A DNA stretch of 64,000 bases from Nigrospora sphaerica (GCA_018287875.1 JAGVVL010000029.1:744001-808000); one strand, 5' to 3'; positions 21,332 to 33,148 are shown, counted from the stretch's first letter. Notes: generated from the sequence alone by a model not told the origin. Translations and numbers: made by a program.

Positions 21332-23122
21332 TTAAAAAACGTCATCTGGCCAATCTACATATTGTTTTTTCTGCTTGAAGAGGGGACGTTTTGCCGTTTT
21401 CTTTGAAGGAATGTAGGTGTTATTTTTGCTAGGAAAATATTGCTTCCAGAAGTCATAATTGCTGCCTTTTAAGCATAATAAGCCTTTATCTGTTTTTTTA
21501 CACCATCCTTGCTCCATCGCAAAGCTCATTTGAGTTGGCATATGTCGAGAGGTGTTGTCTACGATATATAACTGGTTTTTATGCAATGCCTTTTGAAACG
21601 CTTGATGTTTTTGCGTTGTATTTGCTTTGGTGCGGTGAGTGTAAGCGGTATTAATTGGCCGCCCATAACGACTGGCTAAGGCTTGCCAAAAAACCACATG
21701 ATCTGATTTGCTAACACCCCCACTATAAGCTGGGTAAAGGTTTATGGCCCTTACTTTTTGTACCAAACGACTCCATTGAGTAGAGGAAATGGCTTTCCGA
21801 TGCGTTGCTTGATATAAGGTTTTTCGTAGCGGTATCGTATCATACCATTGTAAAGTAAGCATCAGTGCAACACACCATACACTTATTTTTTCTCTAACGA
21901 GAGCACACCCATTAACCCTATCACCATTAATGTATACCCTACCGGCCAAAAAAGTCGGCCACTTGAAGGTAGTAGATTAGTGACCATTGTCAATGGAAAA
22001 AATAAAGGTAATTTCACCAGCAATTTTTTCGCATAAAAAACATGATGGGATAATGAAAACAGGGTTAACAACAATAGTAAACTGAGTAGAACACGATGTT
22101 GTTTAAGCTGTTTAACAACCAACGGTTTATGCATAAATAGGGTAAGGCAAAGAGAAAACCATACGCCCGCCCCTAAATAATTGAAACCTCGATGTTGACC
22201 GGGGTAGCATAGACTAGTGGAAGTCCAAGTTTTCCCCTGATAATGGAGCCAATATATTCATCGCATATTGACCGTACCCTTTAACGCTAAGGGATGATTG
22301 GAAGTATCCTCCTAAAAATAAAATTACCAAGATAAGAAATAGGCTAGCTCCAAAGGCTAATAATGCTTCGTTTTGGTAACGTTTGGTTTTACGAGCGAGC
22401 TCCCCTAAAAAGGCAATATAAAAAATACTCACCATTACGAACAAATAAGGATGTGTTAATAGAGAGAGGGCTAATAGCGCAGTAAAATATTTAGCAGTTT
22501 TTTGTAAATCTTGTGGGTTATTTAGTCCTTGCAAATATAGACTTAATCCAAATAGCAGGTAAGCCTGACAGAATAATCCAACATTAACCGTTTGATATAA
22601 TAAAACAGGCATCATTAAGCCCATTAAGCTCCCTGTGATAGAGGCTAACAGTGTACGATGACCTAATACTCGAACGACAAGACTTGCACTAATTGCTTGC
22701 AATACATACGCAAAGGTTGCCCATAACCCTAAATAATGAAAGTGGGGAGGTAACCAATATCGAAACGGTTTAAATAGGAGCGCTAATAGAGGAATACTAT
22801 TGGTAAAAGCAATGTTAACGCCTTGTGGGTGATTTAATAAGTGCGTCTTCAGTAAAGGAAATCGCCAGGCTTCTCTTTTAAAACTCCACCAGCCAGACAA
22901 ACTGATCAATGATTCTTGTTGGTCAAAAAATCCACTATTGCCAGCGATGAACTGAAAAGGAAAAAGATAGACTACGTAAAGCGCACCCATAAAAAGGGCG
23001 AGCATCATATTCGTTTGAGTAGAAATATTTTGCAATAAATAACTAACGTTCGCCTTTTTGAGTACTCGAAAGAAAGGGGTAATAATTTTTGAGAAGTTAA
23101 ATAAATCCTGTTTTGACTTCAT
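21332..23122 (-). CDS. Large multi-pass membrane protein, DUF6311-like, frameshifted
   Basis: The N-terminal 300 residues hold about eight membrane segments, with WRFPLLKTHLLNHPQGVNIA and a polar loop as in the DUF6311/glycosyltransferase-like family. After two single-base losses (T 22230-22233 and C 22234-22237) the next frame has QHRGFNYLGAGVW and SSGRLFWPVGY. A third loss at 21886-21891 leads into a soluble tail without known motifs. Restored length is about 597 residues. A role in transferring sugars to a lipid-linked polymer is a family-level guess. It converges with hda. Confidence 0.65.
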
Positions 23123-23192
23123 GATGACGAAAATATCCTATAATACCTAATTTACATAAAAGTAATCCTTTTATTATTTAACCATACAGGCT

Positions 23193-23273
23193 ATGGAAGT
23201 AAAATGTATAGCACTGGCTCTGAAGCGCTACCGTAAACGCGTTAATTTATCTCCTCTCTTACTTTTTATATGA
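23193..23273 (+). CDS. Possible 26-residue basic peptide upstream of tsaC
   Basis: A short frame with several Lys and Arg ends in TGA overlapping the tsaC ATG as ATGA, which would allow coupling. I know no homologue and see no clear ribosome site. It may be chance. Confidence 0.2.
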   Translation: MEVKCIALALKRYRKRVNLSPLLLFI

Positions 23274-24195
23274 TTAATCAAGCTGTTCAGTTACTTAAAA
23301 AGAGCCAGGTAGTCGCTTTTCCTACTGACACTGTTTACGGGTTAGGGGCTTTAGCCACCGATACTGTGGCAGTGAATAAATTATTTAAAATAAAACACCG
23401 TCCTTTAGATAAACCCTGTAGCCTTTTATTGCCAGATATCTCTCATCTTAAGGATTGGGTAGATCACATAACACCAGAAGTTTTACGTTTAATACAAGCA
23501 TTTTGGCCTGGCCCCTTAACGCTTTTGTTGAAGGCAGGAAAAAGGCATTAGAAAACCCCTGTAGTGCTTTAGGACGAGTTGGGTTGCGTATACCAGCCCA
23601 TCCGGTCGCCCTGCAACTATTAAAGGAGTTAAACGACGCGTTAGTTGTCTCTTCCGCTAATGTGAGTGGTCGTTTTAGTCTCACCACAGAAAGTGCCGTA
23701 CAAGCCGAGCTAGGGGATGCGGTATCCATTATTCTAAAAGGAGACAATGCTTGTTTAGGAGGTATTGAATCGACTGTGTTGGATATGACCAAAATAGTGC
23801 CTGTGATACGGCGGGTCGGGGCTATTTCTTCTAAGCGGATTGAAGAAGTACTACAGCAGCCAGTCCAGGTTGAGAGTACGCATGCTTTAAAGCCTCAACA
23901 AATCGATTGTGATATACAATGGATACAGGATGTACAGCAGTTGAACCGATGGCATTTGAATCAAAAGAAAACAGCGCTTTTGTATTATACTAATAAACCT
24001 TCAGGAATTTCGACGGCTATAAAGTGTATTGCCATGCCGAATCATCCGATTGAGTATCAACGTATGATGTATCATGTGCTACATCAATTGATGCAAGAAG
24101 CATATGAACTGCTTTTGATTCAATCTGTTCCTAAAGAAGAGCATTGGGAGGGCATCAAGGCCTGTATCAATCAATGGTGTCTTAATCCTATATAA
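23270..24195 (+). CDS. Threonylcarbamoyl-AMP synthase, Sua5 type, frameshifted
   Basis: This enzyme makes the threonylcarbamoyl-AMP used for t6A37 of ANN-decoding tRNAs. The YrdC domain has VVAFPTDTVYGLG, KHRPLDKP, VVSSANVSG and IESTVLDM. The extra C-terminal 90-100 residues resemble the Sua5 domain, so it is the longer Sua5 type and not the short E. coli TsaC. An A run at 23538-23542 lacks one base; restored it has about 308 residues. Confidence 0.9.
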
Positions 24196-24341
24196 AAAGC
24201 ATTAAACATTGAATATGACTTTTTAAGTATTTAAATCGATCGTATTAGTATAATGGAAGGAATATAAAAGAGACTTTACCTTAGATTTATAGGTATTTAT
24301 GGTATGATAAACTGTTTTAATCCATTCAATCAGAATTTACT

Positions 24342-25126
24342 ATGCACCCTTTTTTAACTATCGCAGACCGAGCCGCGCGTTTGGCCGGCAAGCGCATTGT
24401 TCAAGCTTTTGATAAATACGATCGTTTCAAGGTTTATCGTAAAGAGACTCATGAACCAGTCACTGATTTAGATGTATCAGTAGAAAAAATACTGATTGAC
24501 CAGATTCATGAAGCGTACCCTACTCACAGTATTTTATCCGAAGAGAGTGGCTTAATACAAAGGGATGAAGATTATCTGTGGATTATTGATCCATTAGATG
24601 GAACCACTAATTTTGTAAATGGTTTACGTAATTTTTGTATTTCTATTGCGATCCAAAAACAAGGGGTCTTATCCCAAGGGTTGATTTATGATCCGTTAGC
24701 CCAAGAAACTTTTTATGTCAATCGAGGGCAGGGGGAATTTTAGAACATCGCCGGCTAGCCGTATCTAAAAATCAGATGCTAAAAAATACATTAATTTATA
24801 TGAATAGACCGCCTGTAATCGACAATGAATTAGAGCATTGGTCTTCTGTGATGAATCAGTTAGTTAAACATTCAGTCAGCATTAGATTATTTGGTTCGGC
24901 AGCCTTAGGGTTAGCGTATGTAGCAGCAGGTCGGCTAGATGCCTTTATTTCGCTGGCTCCACTTAAACCATGGGATATGAGCGCAGGGGCTTTATTGGTT
25001 AAAGAATCAGGGGGAAGTTTATTTGATATTAAAGGAAACAACCAATACTTTGAAAATGGCCAACTAATTGCGACAAACGGTTTATTGGATAAAGCTTTAA
25101 TGAAAATTATTGACAAAACCCCTTGA
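24342..25126 (+). CDS. suhB: Inositol-1-monophosphatase family protein, frameshifted
   Basis: The metal-binding motifs are DPLDGTTNFVNG and KPWDMSAGALLVKESGG, with an EES site earlier. SuhB-type proteins hydrolyse inositol phosphates and also act in rRNA antitermination. A G run at 24731-24735 lacks one base; restored length is about 261 residues, as in SuhB. Its stop codon lies inside the -35 element of the grpE promoter. Confidence 0.9.
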
Positions 25127-25149
25127 ATTAAAAAAATTGGACCCCACCT
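25122..25149 (+). promoter_or_regulatory. Sigma-32 (heat-shock) type promoter of grpE-dnaK-dnaJ
   Basis: CTTGAA at 25122-25127 and CCCCACCT at 25142-25149 are 14 bp apart, a near-perfect match to the RpoH consensus. The -10 lies 43 bp before the grpE start. The -35 overlaps the suhB stop codon. Confidence 0.82.
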
Positions 25150-25192
25150 TTGAGAAGTAGCACCCAAAATTAATCATTGAATGAGAAGTATT

Positions 25193-25806
25193 ATGGCTGA
25201 AGAAAAAGAAGTCTCTCAATTAGGAGAAAAAACAAAAAACCAGATAGTAAATGGAAAAAAATGCGAGAACAAAATCAAGAAGCAAATGCTGAGCATGTGG
25301 TTAAGGCAGAAGGCCATGCCGATGAAGGAGCAGAGCCGATAGACGAAATCAATGATAACAGCGAAACGGTTCATGCCAAGCAGCAAGAAGAGATAGAAAA
25401 GCTTAGAAAAGAACTGCAATATCTCTTAGCGGACTTGCAAAATGCAAATCGTAGACACCGCATTGAGCGTGATACTATTAAGAAATACGCACCTTGTGAC
25501 GTGATAGAAGCACTCTTTCCTTTGATAGACGGCTTAGAAGCAGAAAGTCAAGCCAATCAAGAAGGAGGTAGGCAACATATCTTAGATCTGATGCGTTCAA
25601 GCCTTGATAAACTTGGTGTGAAAACCTTAAATCCAGAGGTCGGAGAAGCATTTGATCCGCACTTACACGCTGCGATTGCTAAAGAAAAACCAGAAGATGC
25701 AAATCAAGCAGACAATACTATCCTTAAGGTAGTACGCAAGGGTTATCAATTGCATGATCGAGTATTGCGTGCTGCGATGGTCGTCGTTAGTCACGTTGAG
25801 GACTAA
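25193..25806 (+). CDS. grpE: GrpE nucleotide exchange factor, frameshifted
   Basis: GrpE releases ADP from DnaK. An acidic N-terminus leads into a long coiled coil (EEIEKLRKELQYLLADLQNANRR), then the beta domain with LGVKTLNPEVGEAFDPHLH and VLRKGYQLHDRVLR-like VVRKGYQLHDRVLRAAMV. An A run at 25234-25239 lacks one base; the start is then ATG 25193, giving about 204 residues. It heads the heat-shock operon. Confidence 0.93.
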
Positions 25807-25881
25807 CCCTATTGAAAAATAGGACAAAGGTATTAATTTAAATGATGTCACTTTAATCAAAATAGAACGGGGAAATTTGTT

Positions 25882-27831
25882 ATGTCAGGTGGAACAACTC
25901 AAGCAGTTCTCGGTATCGATTTAGGTACCACAAACTCTGCAGTGGCTGTAGTAGTGAATGGGGAAGGGAGAATCATCCCAAACGCAGAAGGTCAGAATAC
26001 GACACCTTCAACCGTAGGTTTCTCAAAAGATGGTAATCGGTTAGTCGGGAAGGCGGCGAAACATCAACGCGTCACCAATCCTAAAAATACACTCTTTCGA
26101 GTCAAAAACTTAATTGGTAGAAAATATAGCGAGCTTAAAAAGAGCATGCTAGATAACCTTCCATTTGAAGTCATCGCTGGAAAAAATGATGAAATTATTA
26201 TCAAAGTGAATGGTAAAGAGCTCTCTGCTCCACAAGTCTCTGCTTATGTATTGGAAAAAATGAAAGAGAGTGCGGAAGCCTATCTAGGCCATCCAGTGAA
26301 AAAAGCGGTTATTACGGTACCTGCCTACTTTAATGATCAACAACGTCATGCTACCAAAGATGCAGGGGCTATTGCTGGTTTAGAAGTAGTCCGTATTATT
26401 AATGAACCAACGGCGGCGGCGCTCGCTTACGGACTCAATAAAAAAGAAAGTAACGCTAAAATAGCGGTTTACGATTTAGGAGGGGAACCTTTGATATCTC
26501 TATTATTGAAATCGTAACCGTAGAGGGAGATAAACAGTATGAAGTGCTCTCTACCAGTGGGGATACTCAGTTAGGTGGTGAAGACTTTGATGATAAAGTG
26601 ATTGAGCATCTCATCAATACGTTCAAACAAGAAAGTGGCATTGATGTGAGCCGCGATGTGTTAGCGATGCAACGATTTAAAGAAGCAGCAGAAGAAGCAA
26701 AAATTGCATTATCTAGCACCATTGAAACTGAAATTAATCTTCCTTATATTACCGCAGACCAAAGTGGGCCTAAGCATTTCCGTATGGTCTTAAGCCGCTC
26801 TAAGTTAGAAGCTTTGGCAGAAGACTTAATACAAAGAACATTAGAGCCTTGCCGTACTGCATTAAAGGATGCGAAGTTATCCATCTCTGATATCGATGAA
26901 GTGATTTTAGTCGGTGGTCAGACTCGTATGCCTAAAGTGCAAGCGGTGGTTGAAGAATTCTTCGCCAAAAAACCTCGTCGTGATGTAAACCCTGATGAAG
27001 CCGTAGCGATTGGTGCTTCTATTCAAGGGGGGTATTAGCCGGGGATGTGAAAGATGTGTTATTGCTTGATGTGACACCTTTGTCTCTTGGTATTGAAACC
27101 ATGGGTGGTGTTATGACCAAGTTAATTGAAAAAATACCACCATTCCGACGAAAAAATCTCAGATTTTCTCAACGGCTGAAGATAACCAAAGTGCGGTGAC
27201 TATCAGAGTATTCCAAGGGGAGCGACCCAAGGCAGTGGATAATAAACTATTAGGTCAATTTGATTTAACAGATATTAAGCCAGCGCCTCGTGGTATGCCA
27301 CAAATTGAAGTCAGCTTTGATGTAGATGCGAACAGTATCTTACAAGTATCTGCAGTTAATAAAGCAGATGGAAAAGAACAATCCATTAAAATCAGTGGTG
27401 GTGGTGGATTAAGTCCTGAAGAAATTGAGCGCATGCAAAAAGATGCAGAACTACATGCAGAGGAAGATCGTAAATTTAAGGAATTAACCGAAAGCCGTAA
27501 TATGGCAGATGGTATCTTACATACGACGAGTAAAGCGCTTAAAGAAGCTGGAGATAAGCTGACTGCTGAAGAAAAGGAACAGTTGGAAAAACCTCTAGAA
27601 GCTTTAAAAGAAGCCTTGAAGGGGGATAGCAAAGAAGACATTGATGCAAAAGTCAAAGAACTGAGTGAAGTCGCGAGCAAATTCTCTGATCGTTTGTATA
27701 ATACAGGCAGCACAGAAGGTAATGCTCAAACGAGTGATGGAAATCAAGCGGGTGAAGAGAAAGCAGATGCCTCTTCTGACAATGTAGTAGATGCTGAATT
27801 TGAAGAAGTAAAAGACAAACAGGATAGTTAA
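25882..27831 (+). CDS. dnaK: Chaperone DnaK (Hsp70), frameshifted three times
   Basis: The ATPase domain opens with [13 protein letters not shown] and continues through [13 protein letters not shown] and [12 protein letters not shown]. The substrate domain has [16 protein letters not shown] and [14 protein letters not shown], with an acidic C-terminus ending [11 protein letters not shown]. Three runs each lack one base: G 26482-26485, G 27027-27032 and A 27129-27134. All are inside highly conserved Hsp70 segments. Restored length is about 650 residues. Loss of DnaK in an otherwise complete operon is implausible, so these look like consensus errors. Confidence 0.97.
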
Positions 27832-27838
27832 TTTTCTT

Positions 27839-28992
27839 ATGGCTCAACTTGATTTTTATAAAATATTAGGAGTAGCGTCAAACGCTACTCCAGATGAAAT
27901 AAAGACTGCATATCGTAAAAAAGCGATGCAACTACATCCAGATCGTCAGCATGCTTCTAAAGAAAATAAAACGAAAGAGCAACTGCAAGCTGAGTTTTCG
28001 GAACTAGGCAAGGCTTATGAAGTCTTATCCGATCCTAAAAAACGTAGCTTATATGATGCGGGTAAGTTAGATGAGCAAGGTGGCTGGGGTGGACAATCCA
28101 GTCCCTTTGATTTTGAAGAAGCGTTTGGCGACTTTGGTGATTTATTTGGCAATATCTTTGGAGGAAGACGTAGTAGTGGCCGTTCAAGCTATCAAGTGAG
28201 AGGTGCTGACTTACGGTATACCCTCTCCCTTAGCTTAGAAGAAGTGGTATTTGGTTGTAATCCCACCATACAAGTCACGCGACTCGGACGCTGTAGCGCT
28301 TGTGAAGGTACGGGATCACGTGAAAAAGCCAAACCCTCTCATTGCCAGGGGTGTCAAGGTAGGGGTCAGGTGTATATGCAAAGAGGCCCGTTTAGTATCC
28401 AACAAACCTGTCCAGATTGTAACGGGCAAGGTGTTTATATTACTAAACCCTGTAGCAGCTGTCGTGGAACGGGTCAAGCTCGCGAAACTCGTAGCTTATC
28501 CGTTAAAATTCCTGTTGGAGTTTCAGAAGGCGATCAAGTTCGTCTTGCAGGCGAAGGAGAAGCTGGGGTACGAGGGGGAGCGCCAGGAGATTTATACGTT
28601 CAAGTACATATTACGGCACATCCTTTGTTTACTCGCAAAGACAACCACTTATTAGCTCAGATGCCTGTCAGTTATACGACTGCAACGTTAGGGGTGAAGT
28701 GGAAGTGCCAACATTGACTGGTAAAGTGAAAGTGCATATTCCTAAAGGGACACCAAATGGTAAAGTGTTTAAACTAAAAGGAAAGGGCGTGCCTAATATT
28801 AATAGAAGTGGGGCTGGAGACTTATTTTTAACTTTAATGGTAGAAGTGCCTTCTAATCTTAATAAAGAGCAAATAGAATTATTGCAACAGTTTGAATCTA
28901 GTTTACAACAAAGTAATAGCTTGCATTACCCTAGTATTAAGCAGTGGTTTACTTCTATTAAAAGCTTCTTCACACCTAAAGATAAAAACTAA
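27839..28992 (+). CDS. dnaJ: Chaperone DnaJ (Hsp40), frameshifted
   Basis: The J domain shows YKILGVASNATPDEIKTAYR and the HPD triplet, then a Gly/Phe-rich stretch. Four CxxCxGxG zinc repeats follow (CSACEGTG, CQGCQGRG, CPDCNGQG, CSSCRGTG). A G run at 28691-28694 lacks one base before the C-terminal domain (VEVPTLTGKVKVHIP). Restored length is about 384 residues. It starts 7 bp after dnaK. Confidence 0.96.
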
Positions 28993-28994
28993 TA

Positions 28995-29471
28995 ATGAAT
29001 ACTCGAGTACCAATGACTCCTAGCGGAGAAAAAGCGCTTAGGGAGATGCTAGCAGATACAAGTAAAAAAATAGAGGAAGTGGCCGATAAAATTGCGCATG
29101 CTAGAGGGTTTGGAGATTTAAGTGAAAACGCGGAATATACCTCTGCTAAGCAAGAGCAAGCCTTGCTAATGAAGTCCTCTCAATCGTTAAGGGAAAAGCT
29201 TCGTAATAGTCAGATTATTGATCCGGCTAAGTTACCTAGAAATGGAAAGGTAGTGTTTGGTACGACGGTCCATCTAAACAATATCACTAACCAAGAGAAA
29301 CGTGTGTTGCAGATTGTAGGGGAAGAAGAGTCTGATGTGAATAAAGGAAAAATTTCCTTTAGTTCGCCCATCGCTCGCGCAATTATTGGTAAAAAAGAAG
29401 AAGATATGGTTGAAGTGAGCACATTAGAAGGTATGAAAACATTTGTGATCAGCAAAATAGAATACCTTTAA
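28995..29471 (+). CDS. greA: Transcript cleavage factor GreA
   Basis: GreA rescues backtracked RNA polymerase. The N-terminal coiled coil contains GDLSENAEYTSAKQEQ with the acidic tip residues, and the C-terminal FKBP-like domain has SFSSPIARAIIGKKEEDMVEV. The 158 residues are complete. It begins 2 bp after dnaJ and may share its heat-shock promoter. Confidence 0.96.
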   Translation: MNTRVPMTPSGEKALREMLADTSKKIEEVADKIAHARGFGDLSENAEYTSAKQEQALLMKSSQSLREKLRNSQIIDPAKLPRNGKVVFGTTVHLNNITNQEKRVLQIVGEEESDVNKGKISFSSPIARAIIGKKEEDMVEVSTLEGMKTFVISKIEYL

Positions 29472-29476
29472 TATTA

Positions 29477-30025
29477 TTATAACTGACACCAAGCGCAACG
29501 ACCTGCTTGACGTTCTGATAAACTAAAGTCACAGGCTACACCAGAAGGTACTGCCACAATGCTTTGAAGCTGAACCACATGATCTAGGTTATTTCCTCTC
29601 ATCGGTTTGGCGGTGGCTGTTAGTTCATAATAATAACCTTTATTTCGAATAGGGGTTACGCAAAACGATCTAGGTAGCTGTATGGCTTCAAGCGTAATAT
29701 AATAATCCATATAGGTAACAGGAGATAACCGAAAGGGTTGATTGGAGGGAACAGTTTTATGAAGCATTAAGGTGCTTAACTCTTTTTCCCCTGCTAATAA
29801 ACCTATTTCTGCTATCTCAAATTGTTGAGTGTTGTTAAAAGCGTGTTGCGTTAATTTAAGATGCGTGCAGTGCAAGGATGAGAAGTAAGTGACTAATCCT
29901 GTCATTAGCATGATCATCGACAAAGTGATGAGCAACACCATGCCACTTTCTTCTTTATATTTTATAGTCGCCGATTTTTTATTGCTCAATAAAAAGCAGC
30001 GACATATTTGATTTAAACGACACAT
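29477..30025 (-). CDS. PilX-like type IV pilus minor pilin/assembly protein
   Basis: A basic N-terminus is followed by ESGMVLLITLSMIMLMTGLVTY, a single hydrophobic helix of the PilX_N type, and a small exported domain with four Cys. PilX-type proteins prime type IV pilus assembly, which also serves DNA uptake with ComEC. The prepilin cleavage site is Gly-Met in place of the usual Gly-Phe or Gly-Val. No other pilin gene is adjacent, which is unusual because pilX normally lies with pilV/W/Y1. Confidence 0.6.
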   Translation of the reverse strand: MCRLNQICRCFLLSNKKSATIKYKEESGMVLLITLSMIMLMTGLVTYFSSLHCTHLKLTQHAFNNTQQFEIAEIGLLAGEKELSTLMLHKTVPSNQPFRLSPVTYMDYYITLEAIQLPRSFCVTPIRNKGYYYELTATAKPMRGNNLDHVVQLQSIVAVPSGVACDFSLSERQAGRCAWCQL

Positions 30026-30032
30026 ATTATCA

Positions 30033-31480
30033 ATGTTAGATCAGTCATTACAGTTAGCTCGTGAAGCGTTATTATCACCGACTTCTTTAACGGATAGCCA
30101 GCTCGCTACCTTAATAGAATATTTGCATGGACACAAAGTTGATGACGCGGACCTTTATTTTCAGAGTATACATCATGAAGCCTGGAGTCTAGAAAACGGA
30201 CTGGTTAAAAATGGTCAATTTGATATTGAACAGGGTGTGGGCATGCGGGCAATTAGTGGTAGCCAAGTCGGTTTTTCATACTCTCAAAGCTTATATTTTG
30301 ATGATTTAATGCAAGCTGCAAAAACAGCGCGCGGTATTGTTCAAAGGGATGGATCAAGTCATCCTAGATTAATAAAAACAAATAAGCCCTATCCCGGACT
30401 ATACTCAGTCAGTAGTCCACTAACCTCAGTAGATGATCAAGAAAAATTAGCCTTATTATACCCATTAGATGCACTCGCTAAAGGGATGAGTCAATGGATT
30501 ACAAAATTCAATGCAAGTATTCAAGCTCAACATGAGATTATATTATTAGTCTGTGGAGACGGGCGCTTAATGGCTGATATTCGACCAATGATCAGATTAC
30601 AAGTACGCGCGATTGCAGAACGTCACGGTGTTCGAGAATCTGGTTATGCGGCAGAGGCGTTAAGAGGTAACTATAGGGATTTTATTGATCATGGTGTGTC
30701 TCACCAATTAGTCGAAGAAGCGGTTCAGCACGCTCTTCTCAACTTAGATGCTAAACCTGCCCCAGCAGGCTCCATGCCCGTGGTATTGGGTCCAGGGGGC
30801 CAGGTGTTTTAATTCATGAGGCGGTTGGGCATGGATTAGAAGGCGATTTTAATCGTAAAGGTAGTTCTGCTTTTAGTCAAAAGATAAATCAGCCTGTCGC
30901 TAGTGATTTATGCACTATTGTAGATAATGGGACTTTACCTGGGCATTGTGGCTCTTTAAATATAGATGATGAGGGAACGCCCACTCAAAATACTACTTTA
31001 ATTGAAAATGGCATACTAAAACAGTATATGCAAGACAATCTGAATGCAAAACTAATGCATACGCAATCTACTGGTAATGGACGCCGTGAATCCTATAGAC
31101 ACTTACCGATGCCACGGATGACCAATACTTATATATTACCGGGAAAAGACAATCCTAGTGATATTATTGCCTCTGTGAATTATGGATTATATGCGGCTGA
31201 ATTTTCAGGCGGTCAAGTCGATATTACGTCTGGTAAATTTGTTTTTTCTGCTTCTAAAGCTTTTTTAATTCAAAATGGAAAAATCACTCATCCTGTTAAA
31301 GGCGCAACTTTAATTGGCAATGGCCCAGATGTGTTAAATCGGGTCTCTGCAGTGGGTAATGACTTAAAAATAGAGAAAAATGGATGGTGTGGCAAAGAAG
31401 GGCAAACTGTTCCAGTATCAGTAGGTCAACCTACTTTAAAAGTGGATTACTTAACCGTTGGAGGGACCGTACAACGTTAG
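30033..31480 (+). CDS. tldD: Metalloprotease TldD, frameshifted
   Basis: TldD with TldE/PmbA trims peptide substrates such as microcin precursors. The N-terminal domain contains [19 protein letters not shown] and GVGMRAISG. The zinc motif [11 protein letters not shown] lies just after a break in a G run (30795-30799, one base lost). The C-terminal part has [11 protein letters not shown]. Restored length is about 482 residues, as in E. coli TldD. It diverges from the PilX-like gene and converges with miaA, with which it overlaps by a few bases. Confidence 0.93.
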
Positions 31481-32418
31481 TTAGAAGAAATAAATTCTTG
31501 AATATGCTTTTTAAGATTACTTAATAAGTGATTGTCATGGGCATAAAAAGGAGTGATTTCTGGCCAACCCCGTAACCAAGTTAATTGTCGTTTTGCCAAT
31601 TGGGAAGTCGCGATGCTAATACGTGATTTTAGGGTATCAAGATTGAATTTACCTTCAAAATAATCCCATATTTGTCGATATCCAATGGCTCGATAAGCAG
31701 GCAAGTGAGGATGATTTTTTAATTGAGCGTATAATGATTGTGCTTCCTCTATTAACCCTTCTGCTATCATTTGTGCACATCGAAGCTCAATATTTTTCTT
31801 AATATTTCTCGATTTTCTGGATATAAACCAATCCAAAGTGTTTTATAAGGAAAATTTGATTGCGTCTTATTTTGTAGTTGGCTTAAGGGTGTTTTCGATA
31901 AATGATAAACAAGTAAAGCTCTTTCGATGCGTTGTCTATCTTGCACATGTAATCGGTCTGCGATATTCGGATCATATTGCTGTAACTGTTTGTATAGCGT
32001 CTCTACACTCAGTTGACTGAACTCTCTTTTAAGGAGGCAGCTTCGCTATATTCATGATCATTAGGCAAGCTAGCTAGACCCTGGCGCAAGGTATTAAAAT
32101 ACATCATTGTTCCCCCTACTAATAAGGGAATCCTTTGATGACTTAAGCTCTTTTGGATTAAAGGTTGTATGTCTCTAAAAAATCTCCTGCAGAATAAGCT
32201 TCCATAGGATCACGAATATTAACTAATCCATGAGGAATGCGATTGAGTGTTAAAAGATCAGGTTTGGAGGTACCAATGTCCATTTGTCGATAGACCATCA
32301 CTGAGTCCACACTAATAATATCACAGGGCAGTATTTCAGAGAGGTTAATGGCCACTTGGCTTTTACCCACAGCAGTGGGACCCGCCAAACAAATGACAGG
32401 TAGACTCTCTGTCTTCAT
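31477..32418 (-). CDS. miaA: tRNA dimethylallyltransferase MiaA, frameshifted three times
   Basis: MiaA puts an isopentenyl group on A37 of UNN-reading tRNAs. The P-loop is [12 protein letters not shown], followed by [21 protein letters not shown]. The C-terminal fragment has [16 protein letters not shown] and the [14 protein letters not shown] signature. Single-base losses lie in runs at 32177-32182, 32027-32030 and 31793-31797. The restored protein is about 314 residues, the family norm. Its start overlaps the end of trmB. Confidence 0.93.
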
Positions 32419-33077
32419 TTAGTGAACACCAAATAAAATAAAGGATGTTGTAGTTTTTTAGCGCGCTTCTCAAATTTTGTTTCCGGTATATGAGAAGGGC
32501 GTTCAGAAAATCCCTGGTTGATAGAAGTATTAGCAAAACGAGACTGAGTCAGTACGTATAACATTTGTTGAGCATAATGTGCTGAATCAGTTGCTAGATA
32601 TAATTTGCCGTTGGTTTCTAGGGCATCATATAGTAATTCTACAAAGTCTTTTTGAATTAAACGGCGTTTATGATGTCGACTTTTATGCCAAGGATCAGGA
32701 AATAAAATTTGGATATTTTGAATACTATGGTCAGATACTACGCTTTTTATTAAATCTACCGCGTCTCCTTCGAGTAATTTTATATTTTTTAGAGAAGCCT
32801 CTTGTATATTATATAGCAGTTTTTTAATGCCTGTTCGATATACTTCAATCCCTAGATAGTTTTGAGTAGGGTCAGATTGGGCTTGAGCAAATAATGAATC
32901 TCCATCCCCAAATCCAATTTCCATGGTTAAAGGTTTCACTTGAGTAAAGTGTTGTATCAGTGAAGTTGAAGGTTCTTTTGTGCTAATCCCATATATTTTC
33001 CATAATGCCTCTGGGAAGCGTTGAGTAGATCGCCGTTCTCGACGTACAAAACTGACAATAGGTTTATAATTTTCCAT
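32415..33077 (-). CDS. trmB: tRNA (guanine-N7-)-methyltransferase
   Basis: TrmB methylates G46 in the tRNA variable loop using SAM. The SAM site is MEIGFGDGDSLF, later ILFPDPWHKSRHHKRRLI, the family hallmark, and a C-terminal TKFEKRAKK. It has 220 residues and is intact. It is followed by miaA with a 4-bp overlap, a tRNA-modification pair. Confidence 0.96.
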   Translation of the reverse strand: MENYKPIVSFVRRERRSTQRFPEALWKIYGISTKEPSTSLIQHFTQVKPLTMEIGFGDGDSLFAQAQSDPTQNYLGIEVYRTGIKKLLYNIQEASLKNIKLLEGDAVDLIKSVVSDHSIQNIQILFPDPWHKSRHHKRRLIQKDFVELLYDALETNGKLYLATDSAHYAQQMLYVLTQSRFANTSINQGFSERPSHIPETKFEKRAKKLQHPLFYLVFTK

Positions 33078-33148
33078 TTATTGAAAATATTCTTTTTGAA
33101 AGTGCAGCCTTGTCAAACAGTATAGAAAAATCATATAAGTAGTAATGG

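Noticed and set aside
27255..27713. 152-codon open frame antisense to dnaK
   Set aside because: A mirror of the acidic, Lys/Glu-rich DnaK C-terminus giving a Ser/Leu-rich product; no ribosome site and no family resemblance.
25882..27831. dnaK as a pseudogene or as a case of programmed frameshifting
   Set aside because: Three independent breaks, each one base short in a homopolymer, and the same pattern in dozens of other genes. No slippery site with a downstream structure was seen, and coding similarity is unbroken on both sides.
28251..28655. 134-codon frame overlapping dnaJ in another frame
   Set aside because: Covers the conserved zinc-finger region of dnaJ; it is a shadow of that gene.
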